DNA of 42,685 nucleotides from Nitrincola sp. (GTDB lineage Bacteria > Pseudomonadota > Gammaproteobacteria > Pseudomonadales > Balneatricaceae). The stretch is taken from contig JAJOJN010000085.1 in the NCBI GenBank assembly GCA_021208565.1, positions 1 to 42,685 on the forward strand, in the 5' to 3' direction. A model generated the notes under the pieces. The model did no database searches and was not told the origin of the DNA. It saw nothing but the letters and a program-made list of their open reading frames with translations. Positions 17,821 through 28,011 of this stretch are shown here, one piece after another. The position numbers and the translations under genes are program-made. Position 1 is the stretch's first letter, and each line of letters opens with the position of its first letter.

Positions 17821-18108
17821 ATGTTAACTTATGAAGAATGTCTAGAGATGTGCGATCTGAGTGATGATGAAATTGAAGCCATTGCTGAACATGAGCATGT
17901 TGAGCCAATGATCGCTCTAGCGCTAGGAAAATACTTGGTAGAGCATGATGGCTGCAGCCAAATAAAGCAGTACATCCTCGATGATATTGAGATGGCTCGA
18001 AGCCAAGGCAATACTGAGAAAATGGCATTGTTAACCAAAACACTCTGCCACTTTGTCAGTACCCACCCCGAATGCTGTCATCCAGCGGATCAAATAAAAG
18101 TCGCCTAA
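17821..18108 (+). CDS. Small conserved-looking cytoplasmic protein, 95 residues
   Basis: It starts MLTYEECLEMCDLSDDEI and has a strong ribosome site (GAGGA about 7 nt upstream). It is acidic and mainly helical, with five Cys and several His: C8, C11, a central C, and THPECCHPAD near the end, which might bind a metal. No signal peptide or membrane segment is seen. It is transcribed alone: a long AT-rich region precedes it and a terminator follows. I do not recognise a named family. Its divergence from the dimethylglycine block is a placement, not proof of a shared role. Confidence 0.75.
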   Translation: MLTYEECLEMCDLSDDEIEAIAEHEHVEPMIALALGKYLVEHDGCSQIKQYILDDIEMARSQGNTEKMALLTKTLCHFVSTHPECCHPADQIKVA

Positions 18109-18144
18109 CAGAAAAAGCAGTGCCCTTGCCCTGAGAAACGGGCA

Positions 18145-18193
18145 CAAAACGGAATAAAGGCTGTCATAAGATAGTTATCTATTCCGTTTTTTT
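18145..18193 (+). terminator. Rho-independent terminator after the 95-residue ORF
   Basis: An ACGGAATA stem (18149-18156) pairs with TATTCCGT (18180-18187), followed by a T7 run ending at 18193. A second stem, GTGCCC...GGGCAC (18120-18145), lies immediately upstream. The pair closes the small gene before the ATPase gene begins at 18237. Confidence 0.75.
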
Positions 18194-18236
18194 ATGCTAG
18201 GGTTAACCCTAAGCGTTTAATTTCTCGGGGGTACTT

Positions 18237-20960
18237 ATGGTTTCAAACACGCAGCAAGCATGGCATCACTTAGCGGGTGATGATGTCATTGCTTCACTAG
18301 AAAGTGACAAAGAAGCGGGTTTAACGGCTTCGATAGCGAACGAGCGTCATCAAACACTAGGTCCCAACAGTATTACAGGACAAAAACCCGTACCCGCTTG
18401 GAAACGCTTACTGCTTCAGTTTCACAACCCGCTTATTTACATTCTTCTTTTTGCGACACTGGTCACCATTTTTTTGAAAGAATATGTCGATGCTGGCGTT
18501 ATTTTTGCGGTAGTTCTCGTTAATGCCATTATTGGTTATGTGCAGGAATCTAAAGCAGAGGAAGCGATCAATTCACTTAAAAAAATGCTCTCTTCGACGG
18601 CAACAGTCCTTCGTGATGGTGAAAAAACATCCATCCCAGCGGTTGAGCTCGTCCCCGGTGACATCGTTTTCTTGGCTTCCGGTGATAAAGTGCCTGCCGA
18701 TATGCGCTTGATTGAATGCAAGGATATGCAAATTGATGAGTCAGCACTGACTGGAGAATCCGTCGCCTCAGAAAAATCCTTGGATATTCTTGCCAGTGAT
18801 ACCGTATTGGCTGATAGGAATAATATGGCATTTGCCGGCACTTTGGTGACCTATGGTACCGGTAAGGGCGTTGTAACAGGAATAGGTGATTTTACCGAAA
18901 CAGGCAAAATTGCTCACATGATTTCAGAAGCAAAAGCCTTAGAAACACCACTGACTCGAAAAATTCATGCCTTTAGTAAATTGCTGTTATGGGTCATTCT
19001 GGGTCTAGCAGCGATCACTTTTGGTGTTGGCTTACTTTACGGCATGCAGGCCAGTGAGACCTTTATGGCGGCTGTCGCTCTGGCTGTCGCCGCTATCCCG
19101 GAAGGTCTACCCGCAGTAGTGACCATCACACTGGCGATTGGTGTACGTCGCATGGCGTCACGCAATGCGATTATTCGAAAACTTTCAGCCGTTGAAACGC
19201 TGGGGTCCACCACGGTTATCTGTTCCGACAAAACCGGAACACTGACAGAAAACCAGATGACTGTGCAAAAACTGCTTGCAGGCGCTGAAAGTTACGATAT
19301 GAGCGGAAGTGGCTATCAACCTGAAGGGAAGCTCACTCAATCGGAGCAAGCCGCGAGCCTCTCGGATAATGCAGCACTTCACCATCTTCTCGTGGCGGGT
19401 TTAATCAGTAATGATTCCAGGCTTAAAGAAGACCAAGGGCGCTGGACAGTTGAAGGCGACCCTACTGAAGGTGCGTTGATTACCTCAGCCATGAAAGCAG
19501 GATATGACTTAAAACAATGTGAAGCTGAGTTTAAGCGGATCGATACCATTCCTTTTGAGTCGGATCGTCAATATATGGCCACGCTGCATCGACTCGACTC
19601 CTCTCACAACCTAATCTATTTGAAAGGTTCGGTAGAGCAAATCCTAGCACGTTGCACTGCTCAGCTTGATAAAAATGGCGACGCTGTTGACCTAGACGTC
19701 ACCACTATAGAGGAAAAGGTTCATGAGTTTGCAGGGCAAGGCATGCGAGTACTGGCCTTTGCCATGCAGCAGGTGCCCTCGACAGAGGATTCATTAGAAA
19801 GCTTTAACCAGCGGGAACCTAACCAATCGCTTGTCTTCATAGGCCTGCAAGCGATGATCGATCCACCCAGAGCTGAGGCGATTCGAGCAGTCGCCACCTG
19901 TCAAAAAGCAGGTGTTAGAGTCAAGATGATCACCGGTGACCATGCGCTGACAGCTCGCGCTATTGCCGGTCAAATCGGCTTGCAAAATAATCCAGGTCAG
20001 AAAGTTGAAACACTCGAAGCGATCACCGGGAAAGAGCTGAGCACTTTAAGTGAGTCTGAAGTTATCGACGCGGCAGACCGTGTCTCTGTTTTTGCACGAG
20101 TCGCACCAGAGCAAAAATTACAACTGGTCAACGCGCTACAAAGTCGTAGTCATGTTGTTGCGATGACAGGTGACGGTGTTAACGACGCACCTGCACTGAA
20201 ACAAGCCGATATTGGTATCGCGATGGGTATTAGTGGAACTGAGGTATCTAAAGAAGCGGCTGATATGGTGCTCACCGACGATAACTTTTCATCCATTGAA
20301 GCGGCTGTCGAAGAGGGTCGCAACGTTTTCGACAATTTGATCAAATTCATTACCTGGATTCTGCCCACCAACATGGGGCAAGGCTTGGTGATCATGGTTG
20401 CGATTCTGTTTGGTATCACCTTGCCCGTATTGCCGGTGCAGGCGCTCTGGTTAAACATGACCACTGCGGTATTTTTAGGGCTGATGCTGGCGTTTGAACC
20501 TCGCGAATATGGCATTATGTCTCGCGCGCCTCGGGAGCCGGATTCACCGATCCTTTCTAAAGAGATGATCGGTAGAATTCTATCGGTGAGTACCCTGTTA
20601 TTGATTGGTGCCTTTGGTCTTTTCCAATGGTCTCAATTGCATGGCGCCAGTATAGAGGAATCTCGCACATTGGCCGTCACGCTGTTTGTGGTGGTGCAGA
20701 GCTTCTTCTTATTCAACTGCCGCTCCCTGACCAACAGCATTTTCAAAACACCCATTAACTCTAATCCTTGGATCTGGGGCGGCATTTCAGCCATGCTGAT
20801 ATCGCAGCTTCTGTTTATCTACCTGCCAGTGATGAACACCCTGTTCCACAGCGCACCACTGAGTCTCAATCAATGGTTATTGATGTTAGGCTATGGGGTT
20901 GTGGTACTGCTCTTAATCGAAGCAGAAAAGGCTTTCTGGCGTCGTAGAAATCAGGCATAG
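18237..20960 (+). CDS. Cation-transporting P-type ATPase (P2-like)
   Basis: This 907-residue pump has a full P-type set: an N-terminal cation ATPase domain, an actuator with TGES (LTGESVASEK), PEGLP in M4, the phosphorylation site DKTGTLTENQMT with D331, a nucleotide domain, the hinge MTGDGVNDAPALKQADIG, and a C-terminal membrane domain. The PEGLP-type M4 fits Ca2+ or Na+/K+-like P2 pumps. M6 (LWLNMTTAVFLGLMLAFEP) lacks the acidic Asp of SERCA-type Ca2+ sites and M5 reads FITWILPTNMGQG, so the ion is uncertain. The start ATG has GGGGG about 6 nt upstream, and a terminator precedes the gene. It is a single-gene unit, convergent with the MFS gene. Confidence 0.92.
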   Translation: MVSNTQQAWHHLAGDDVIASLESDKEAGLTASIANERHQTLGPNSITGQKPVPAWKRLLLQFHNPLIYILLFATLVTIFLKEYVDAGVIFAVVLVNAIIGYVQESKAEEAINSLKKMLSSTATVLRDGEKTSIPAVELVPGDIVFLASGDKVPADMRLIECKDMQIDESALTGESVASEKSLDILASDTVLADRNNMAFAGTLVTYGTGKGVVTGIGDFTETGKIAHMISEAKALETPLTRKIHAFSKLLLWVILGLAAITFGVGLLYGMQASETFMAAVALAVAAIPEGLPAVVTITLAIGVRRMASRNAIIRKLSAVETLGSTTVICSDKTGTLTENQMTVQKLLAGAESYDMSGSGYQPEGKLTQSEQAASLSDNAALHHLLVAGLISNDSRLKEDQGRWTVEGDPTEGALITSAMKAGYDLKQCEAEFKRIDTIPFESDRQYMATLHRLDSSHNLIYLKGSVEQILARCTAQLDKNGDAVDLDVTTIEEKVHEFAGQGMRVLAFAMQQVPSTEDSLESFNQREPNQSLVFIGLQAMIDPPRAEAIRAVATCQKAGVRVKMITGDHALTARAIAGQIGLQNNPGQKVETLEAITGKELSTLSESEVIDAADRVSVFARVAPEQKLQLVNALQSRSHVVAMTGDGVNDAPALKQADIGIAMGISGTEVSKEAADMVLTDDNFSSIEAAVEEGRNVFDNLIKFITWILPTNMGQGLVIMVAILFGITLPVLPVQALWLNMTTAVFLGLMLAFEPREYGIMSRAPREPDSPILSKEMIGRILSVSTLLLIGAFGLFQWSQLHGASIEESRTLAVTLFVVVQSFFLFNCRSLTNSIFKTPINSNPWIWGGISAMLISQLLFIYLPVMNTLFHSAPLSLNQWLLMLGYGVVVLLLIEAEKAFWRRRNQA

Positions 20961-20980
20961 AGAACAAACAATGATCTCAT

Positions 20981-21010
20981 CCAAGGTGGCGAAACTGATC
21001 GTCACCTTGG
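20981..21010. terminator. Hairpin between convergent ATPase and MFS genes
   Basis: A perfect 8-bp stem (CCAAGGTG at 20981-20988 with CACCTTGG at 21003-21010), plus an inner CGA/TCG pairing, sits where the two genes converge. No T tract follows on either strand, so it may be a weak bidirectional terminator. Confidence 0.45.
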
Positions 21011-22539
21011 CTCTGGATCGATGGGTGCTTCTGCTAACTTTTCCTTTTCCCACTCTTCAATCAAGGATTGTGTCGTGGTTGGCGCGTCCTCTGCCAAACT
21101 ATTCAAATCACTTTCAATAGTTTCCATGTCTGTATTATCTTTGGACTCCATCTCACTTGTGATCTCAGAAATTTCCATGGCCGGCAAACCTGACTCATCC
21201 AACTGACTTTCGCTGAGGATATCGGGCACTAAGGCGGCACTTCCATCCTCTTCATCTTGTTGAGAGGGATCTTTATCATCACTGATGTAAAGCTCATCCG
21301 GAACAGGGTCAACTCATCCTGAACTGCCGCATATAGCTCCTCTGTTGGGAATTGCACAGCGGGTTGCGCCACAAACTCCATTTTCTCGCGATTGAGTCCC
21401 GCTTTTTTCGACTGATAGATGGCATACATCATCATCACAACAAGATTGATCGCGATGTAACCGAAAAGTGCTGCGGGACCAAACGCAGACATTAACGAAG
21501 AACTGAGCATAGGACCAAAGACGGCCCCACCACCATAACCGATAATCATCCCAGAAGAGGTTTGCATCAATTGACTGGGATCGCTCCAATCATTCACGTG
21601 CGCGACAGAGAGTGGATAGATCACAAAGGCGAGCGAACCATAGCAAAATACATTGATCAGCATTAGGTAAAACGGCAATGTAAATACGCTGTGTAGAATC
21701 ATCAAACAACTGAACACCAAGGCACCAAAGCAGACACCGGCTAAAACCTTACGACGTTCTATACGATCCGAAAGTTTGCCAAGGGGAATCTGCAACACCA
21801 GACCCGAAAAAACACCCGCCATCATAAAGAGTGAGATCTGTTGTACAGAGTAGTTCAAGTTTTGGGCATAAATGGGTGCCATCGCAAAGAAAGCAGCACC
21901 AACCGAGCCCGCGCATACCGCACCAAAAAACCCTGCAGGCGCCACCTTTAACAGGGGTTTGACCGCAAAGCCTGTTACCGCCTGTGGAACAGGTGCTTCT
22001 GTTCGCGTCATCATAAGTGGCATTAAGGATAACGAGAAACAGATCGAGGCGACGGCAAAGGCTTCAAAGGTATCAGGCGAGGCAAACATCAAAAATAACT
22101 GCCCTAAACCAGAAGCAAGGTAGTTCACGACCATGTAAATCGCCAGAATACTGCCTCGGGTTTTGTTATCCGCGCGAGCGTTTAACCAACTCTCTGTAAT
22201 GATAAACAAGCCTGCAAGACAGAAACCATCAATCAGTCTTAAGCACGCCCATACCCATGGGTCGATGAACAGAATATGCATCAAAGGTGAAAGCGACAGG
22301 AAAGATGCAAAAGCGGCAAAAGCCCGGATATGACCACCACGCTGGATCACTTTTGAGGTAAAGCGCGCCCCCAAAAACATCCCTAAAAAGTAGCAAGCCA
22401 TAATCAAACCAATGGTTTGTACAGCAAAGCCTTCGATATCGGCACGTAAACTCGTTAGGGTCGTAAACAGCGCATTCGCGAGGACCAATAAGCCATAGCT
22501 GGAGTAGAGGGATAATAGTGTGCGGGCAGTACGGAGCAT
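21002..22539 (-). CDS. MFS transporter with acidic C-terminal tail (one-base frameshift)
   Basis: The first ~400 residues form 12 membrane segments of a YcaD-like major facilitator, with a conserved GARFTSKVIQRGGHIR loop between TM2 and TM3 and QIPLGKLSDRIERRK between TM8 and TM9. The open frame ends at 21229 after FRMSF-type residues, but adding one base to the GGG run at 21306-21308 gives a tail that continues as DELTPVPDELYISDDKDPSQ and joins directly into the next open frame, ending at 21002. The restored tail, ~110 residues, is very rich in Asp, Glu and Ser. The substrate is unknown. AAGG lies 6 nt before the ATG. Confidence 0.82.
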
Positions 22540-22608
22540 AAAAGCCTTTCTTTTGTTTTATTTCGACAAGTGTTTAAAAAGATAAGTGTAGCAGCTTCTC
22601 AGCAGAAG

Positions 22609-23640
22609 CTACTGATTAGAGGCAGGAACCTCGTTGCCCAGTAAAATAGCGATCCATCGGGTGCTTGGATTTTGTTCGAGCGCGATTTTAACGATCATCG
22701 TCAACGGGATAGAGAGAAACATACCCACAGGGCCAAATAACCAACCCCATAAAATTAAGGACAAAAACACCACTAGCGGTGACAAGCCTAAGCCTTTTCC
22801 CATAAACCGAGGTTCGATGAGGTTACCCATAATGACGTTGATCACCACATAACCCAGAATCACAAACATGGCATCACCCAAACCTAACTGCACCAGCGCA
22901 AGCAATACAGCGGGAACTGCAGCAATGAGTGAACCGACATTGGGGATATAGTTCATCAGCATCGCGATCAACCCCCATAAGACAGGGAAATCGACATCTA
23001 ACCACCACAACCAAATGGTCACTAAGACACCGGTGATAAAGCTGATAGTGGTTTTAATCATCAGGTATTGATTGACCTGCTTCATAAACCCATGGGCATC
23101 GCTGATCGACTTATCGGCATTCGGTAAAGCCACTTTCAGCTTGTCAGAGAAACCAGCCCCTTCCATCAATATGAAAATAACAATGAAAATGACTAAGAAA
23201 AGATTGGTTAACAAGGAACCGATACCTGCCAGGGCACTCCCTACCCAGCCCATCATCTGCGAAGGGTTGAGATGGTTCATGACCATTTCACGGCTCACTG
23301 GAATATCCCAACGCTCTAAATGTGGAAGCCAATCTACAATTAAGCTTTGCAGTCGACTTTGATACAAAGGCAAGCGAGTCAGGAAAGCATCAATCGATTG
23401 ACTGACGATCATCACCAAGGCGCCACCAAAAATAATTAATACCGATAAGACAATCAGCACTGCCAAGGATGGCGGCACTCCGTGTTTGGCTAAACTTCTC
23501 AAAAACGGCGTACTGATAATCGCGACGAACAAGGCGAGCATAATCGGAATCACGATGGTTTCAGCGGCTTTTAGCCCAGCAAGAATCACAATAATACCTG
23601 CGATTCCGATTAACCATTTCAATCCTTGACTGTCTGACAT
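22609..23640 (-). CDS. AI-2E family transporter (PerM/TqsA-like permease)
   Basis: A 343-residue inner-membrane protein with about eight hydrophobic segments and the family pattern of paired N-terminal helices (WLIGIAGIIVILAGLKAAET), a soluble loop (~70-140), then LWGLIAMLMNYIPNVGSLIA and NLIEPRFMGKGLGLSPLVVFLSL near the C-terminus. Members export or import AI-2 or other solutes or act as sodium/proton antiporters; which applies here is not visible. The stop lies 69 nt after the MFS start, so the two may share a message. It is divergent from the ABC operon across about 100 nt. Confidence 0.9.
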   Translation of the reverse strand: MSDSQGLKWLIGIAGIIVILAGLKAAETIVIPIMLALFVAIISTPFLRSLAKHGVPPSLAVLIVLSVLIIFGGALVMIVSQSIDAFLTRLPLYQSRLQSLIVDWLPHLERWDIPVSREMVMNHLNPSQMMGWVGSALAGIGSLLTNLFLVIFIVIFILMEGAGFSDKLKVALPNADKSISDAHGFMKQVNQYLMIKTTISFITGVLVTIWLWWLDVDFPVLWGLIAMLMNYIPNVGSLIAAVPAVLLALVQLGLGDAMFVILGYVVINVIMGNLIEPRFMGKGLGLSPLVVFLSLILWGWLFGPVGMFLSIPLTMIVKIALEQNPSTRWIAILLGNEVPASNQ

Positions 23641-23744
23641 CTAATGCCTCTTGCGATTCGTATCGGTAAAAGAAAGAATTGTATACTTTATGGGCAAATT
23701 ACCCAATCAAATCAGATGATCTTTATCGTTCAACAGGTACTTTC

Positions 23745-24398
23745 ATGCTCTCAGCAAGCGGACTGGCTAAGTCTCATATAACACCTCAAGGCCCACTACC
23801 CTTATTCCGTGAACTCAGCATAACACTGAATCATGGCGAAAGTGTTGCACTGATGGGTGAGTCAGGCTGTGGTAAATCTACCCTGCTTCATATCCTAGCC
23901 GGTTTGGAATCAGCAGATTCAGGCAGCATCTGGATCAACCAACACGATCTCTGCAAGATGAATGACAGCCAAAGAGCCAAATTTAGACGTTATCATTTGG
24001 GGATTATTTTTCAACAGTTGAACCTGATTCCAAGCCTGAATATTTTAGACAATCTTGCTTTTCAGGCACGACTTGCCAAACGCTTTGATTCTGAATGGAT
24101 GGCCCACCTTGCCGAACAGCTAGGGATTGAAGGTCTACTCAAGCGTTATCCCGCTGAACTATCCGGTGGTCAACAACAACGGGTTGCCATAGGCCGCGCT
24201 CTGTCGGCAAAAGCGCCATTTTTACTCGCTGACGAACCCACTGGAAGTTTAGATGAGGCGAATGCAGAACAAGTCATGAAGCTTATGCTAAGCCTAGTCC
24301 GGGAAACGCAAACCACGCTATTGATGGTCACACACAGTGCGCATTTAGCGGCTCAACTAGATCGCTCGCTAACCCTGAGTCAAGGCTGCCTTCGCTAA
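23745..24398 (+). CDS. ABC transporter ATP-binding protein (LolD/MacB-type)
   Basis: The Walker A is GESGCGKST, the signature LSGGQQQRVAIGRAL, the Walker B LLADEPTGSLD, and the switch His lies in MVTHSAH. The length is 217 residues from the preferred ATG 23745, which has CAGGTAC upstream; the longer frame from 23679 adds 22 unusual residues before the usual start. This subfamily pairs with FtsX-like permeases to extract lipoproteins or drive periplasmic processes rather than import solutes. The stop overlaps the next ATG as TAATG, so it is translationally coupled to the permease. A TATACT at 23682-23687 is a possible -10 box. Confidence 0.9.
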   Translation: MLSASGLAKSHITPQGPLPLFRELSITLNHGESVALMGESGCGKSTLLHILAGLESADSGSIWINQHDLCKMNDSQRAKFRRYHLGIIFQQLNLIPSLNILDNLAFQARLAKRFDSEWMAHLAEQLGIEGLLKRYPAELSGGQQQRVAIGRALSAKAPFLLADEPTGSLDEANAEQVMKLMLSLVRETQTTLLMVTHSAHLAAQLDRSLTLSQGCLR

Positions 24399-26891
24399 TG
24401 TGGGTTTTACAGGCTTTATTGAGTCATTGGTGGCGTCACCCCGTTCAACTGATGACGCTGATGATTGGCTTGATGGCAGCAACGGCTCTCTGGAGTGGCG
24501 TTCAAGCGCTTAACCAGCAAGCACGCCTCAGTTATGACCAAGCGGCCGCTCGTTTTGATAGCATTAATCAGACTCAAATCATCTCACGAACGAGCGACCC
24601 TATTTCGCAGGATGACTATATTCATTTACGACGCATGGGATGGTCGATCACACCACTTGTTGAAGGTGAGCTTTGGGTTGATGAGAAGCGCTTCAGCCTG
24701 GTGGGTATCGAACCCATCACCCTGCAACTGAACTCAAACTCAGTTTCATCTGGACAGGGACTCCCGAGTCAGTTTTCGTTAACCGACTTTATCTCACCGC
24801 CTTGGCAAATTTGGCTCTCTGCCAATAGAGCTAAACAGTTTCCTTCTGAAGAAACAGAAGCCTTCAAGCGATTCTTTCTGACGAATAGCCTAGAGACATT
24901 ACCCAGTCTCCATTTCAGTGATGATATCGCAGATGATGAGCTGATTATGGATATTGGCTTGGCGCAACAGATGTTGGCGATGGAGGGTTTGATTTCGAGA
25001 CTTTTAGTCCTGTCGGATAACCATCCTACTACCTTGCCCTCGCCATTGTCGGATCGACTGCGTTTGGTCATTCCGCAGAGTGATTACGATATTTCTCGAC
25101 TCACGGAAAGCTTTCATCTGAATTTGACGGCACTCAGTTTTTTTGGCCTACCTTGTTGGCTTATTGATGGTTTACTCCGCAATTCATCTAGCATTGAATC
25201 AACGTTTACCCCTCAGGCGCATTATCTTGAGTTGTGGCGTCAGTCAACGCGCCTTAATCGGTTGGTTACTGATTGAACTGCTATTCATCAGTGGCATGAT
25301 CGCCCTGCCCGGTTTGCTGCTAGGTTACTGGATCGCTGCACTGCTGCTGCCCGATCTCTCAGCAAGCCTTGCCGGTCTTTATGGTGCTCAGGTGAGCAAT
25401 CAACTGCAACTGTCATGGCGATGGTGGCAACAGGGACTCATGATGGCTTGGGGAGGGACTCTTCTGGCAGCCGCTGCACCCTTACTTCGCTTAATCAAAC
25501 AGGATTCAATACAGCTCTCGGGGTTAGCTCATCCCAACTTACCTCATTATGGAAGGTTTGCTTTACTCGGTGCTGTTTTCTGCGTGGCTGCAATCTTGAC
25601 TGCACTCTTCGGTAATTCACTGCTGAGTGGCTTTATCCTCTTAGGTCTTATCTTTATCACCGCGGCCTTGTGGTTACCTTTCGTGTTGGATCTATGCCTG
25701 AAAACCGGTCAACGCATTGCTCGCTCAGTGACACAGCTCTGGCTTTGGTCGGATGCACGCTTTCAGGTGCCACACCTGTCGGTTGCCCTAGTCGCTCTTT
25801 TACTGGCGTTATCCACCAGTATTGGCGTCGGCGGTATGGTAGAGGGTTTTCGTCAAACCTTCACCGGCTGGTTAGATCAACGCTTAGCGGCTGAAGTTTA
25901 TCTGCGTACTGAAGAGGCTAGCCAGTCTGCCCAGATTATTGAATGGTTAAATGAACAACCGCAAGTCACTGCCATTCTTCCCTCTGCACGAGCAACCACC
26001 AGTTCCCAAGACATGGTTTCAGGTTTGAGAAATCTTGATTTACGTGGCATCCAAGTGCACGAGACTTACGTTGAGCACTGGCCCTTACTTCATGCCCTAG
26101 CAGATGCTTGGCAAGCTCTCGACACAACACATGCCATCATGATCAATGAACAATTGGCACGCCAGTGGCAGTTACGCTTAGGTGATCGGCTGCAACTGAC
26201 GGATCAACGCTCTGAGAATACAGGTGCCCCTATCGACTTTAATATCGTCGCCATCTACAGTGATTACGGCAACCCTAAAGGACAAGTGATGATGTCCTTA
26301 GAAACACTCTATCAGTTTTGGCCAGACGCTGAGCAAGGTAGTTTTGCGCTTCGTGTTCAACCTGAGTTTGTTGATTCACTGGTGAACCAACTGAAAGAAA
26401 CCTTTGCTTTGGGCGATACTCAAGTCTTGGATCAACAGGCCGTTCGAGACTTCTCCATCAGGCTTTTTGAGCGCACCTTTGCCGCCACTCATGCACTCAA
26501 CCTACTCGTTTTGGGGATTGCCGCCATCGCTCTCTTCAGCAGCCTATTGACCTTATCGAGCATGCGATTAACGCAAATTGCACCTGTCTGGGCCTGTGGT
26601 GTTGAACGCAAACAGCTTGTGTTGATCGAACTCTCACGCTTGCTATTGCTGGCATTGATTACCGCACTTCTCGCCATCCCCTTGGGTCTATTGGTGAGCT
26701 ATTGTTTAGTGGCCGTCATTAATGTGCGTGCATTTGGCTGGGCATTACCTTGGCAGGTCTTTCCTCTGCAATGGTTGTCGCTCACCGCGGCGGCATTGGT
26801 CAGTGCGCTGTTAGCTTCAGCCATTCCCTTGGGGAAACTGCTACTGAGTTCGCCTTCCGAACTCTTGAAAGGATTTAGAGATGATCAATAA
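24398..26891 (+). CDS. FtsX-like ABC transporter permease (one-base frameshift)
   Basis: About 830 residues when restored. A first TM is followed by a long periplasmic segment (residues ~35-240), then TM groups and a second periplasmic domain flanked by FtsX-type four-helix cores, ending in LASAIPLGKLLLSSPSELLKGF. The frame is broken at a T7 run (25138-25144); with T6 the sequence joins TALSFLAYLVGLLMVYSA without loss. It belongs to the large (about 800-residue) permeases that act with LolD-like ATPases. Together with the next gene it resembles the ABC / FtsX / AttH-domain operons of marine gammaproteobacteria. The substrate is unknown, but an outer-membrane or lipid-related cargo is plausible. 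Confidence 0.86.
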
Positions 26892-28011
26892 ACACCATGG
26901 ATTCAAAACAGTCGGGTTATTCATCATCACCCTGCTTAGCCTTTTGTTGGGTGGATGTGACTCCTCCGTTAACTCCTCCATTACGTCCGAATCTTCGACG
27001 ACGCCATCACAGGGGTTTGCTGGGCTGGGTGCAGACGCTACTGGTTTTGCACAAGTTCAGCCTAATCCAACAATTCTTTATCCCGATGCGCTGAATCAAC
27101 AGCCCGATTATCGGATAGAGTGGTGGTATGTCACCGCTAATTTAATAGATGAAACAGGTGCGCCTATGGGGATTCAGTGGACGCTGTTTCGTCACGCCTC
27201 GTCTCCCTCACCGCAACAAGATGGCTGGGCTAACCAACAGCTTTGGTTGGGCCATATCGGTGTCACCACCGCGCAACAGCATCTATCATCAGACCGCTAT
27301 GGTCGAGGTGGCGTAGGTCAAGCCGGTGTTACGATGGCACCTTTTAAGGCATGGATTGATCACTGGTCACTCAGCAGTGTGGAAAACGAGCCGGAGCCAC
27401 CCACAAGCTTTAACCTGATCGCTCAATCAGATCAATTCGGTTACGATTTGGTGTTGCAGAAATCGGGGCCTGCCGTGTTACAAGGGGAGCAAGGATTTAG
27501 TGTTAAATCACCTCAAGGACAGGCATCTTATTATATGAGTCTGCCATTTCTCGACGTTTCTGGAAGCGTCTGGATTGATGAGAACACCTACCAGGTTAAA
27601 GGACAGGCTTGGCTGGATCGAGAATGGAGTAGCCAACCGCTTTCGGCCGATCAAGAGGGCTGGGACTGGTTTTCACTGCATTTAGACAATCAAGATAAGT
27701 TAATGCTGTTCCGTTTGCGCCACCAAGACAGTGAAGATTTTTTCTCAGGCACCTACATTCATGCAGACGGCCGCACTCAACCCCTGAGATCGGATCAAAT
27801 TGTCATGCAACCCATACATCACCATCCGATTGCCCATCGAAGGATACCCACCTCTTGGCAACTGATCGTTGATGACTTAGGTATTGACCTTCGTGCAGAA
27901 GCGCTCAATCCTAACGCATGGATGAGCACTCAAATCGCTTATTGGGAAGGCCCTATCCAGTTTACAGGGAGTCATCAAGGTGTTGGCTATCTGGAGATGA
28001 CGGGTTACTAG
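26881..28011 (+). CDS. AttH/CrtC-like lipocalin-domain lipoprotein
   Basis: A 376-residue protein with a lipoprotein signal: a basic start, a hydrophobic LFIITLLSLLL and the lipobox LLGGC (C26). The mature part has the two-lobed AttH/hydroxyneurosporene-dehydrogenase fold: RIEWWYVTANLID with WTLFRHA in the first lobe, then GQAWLDREWSSQPL and GWDWFSLHLDNQDKLMLFRLR in the second. Family members occur beside LolD/FtsX-type pairs, as here. Its start overlaps the permease end by 11 nt, so it is made with the transporter. It probably sits on the outer or inner membrane as the periplasmic partner; enzymatic carotenoid hydration is not expected. The stop overlaps the convergent sbcC stop by 4 nt. Confidence 0.88.
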   Translation: MINKHHGFKTVGLFIITLLSLLLGGCDSSVNSSITSESSTTPSQGFAGLGADATGFAQVQPNPTILYPDALNQQPDYRIEWWYVTANLIDETGAPMGIQWTLFRHASSPSPQQDGWANQQLWLGHIGVTTAQQHLSSDRYGRGGVGQAGVTMAPFKAWIDHWSLSSVENEPEPPTSFNLIAQSDQFGYDLVLQKSGPAVLQGEQGFSVKSPQGQASYYMSLPFLDVSGSVWIDENTYQVKGQAWLDREWSSQPLSADQEGWDWFSLHLDNQDKLMLFRLRHQDSEDFFSGTYIHADGRTQPLRSDQIVMQPIHHHPIAHRRIPTSWQLIVDDLGIDLRAEALNPNAWMSTQIAYWEGPIQFTGSHQGVGYLEMTGY

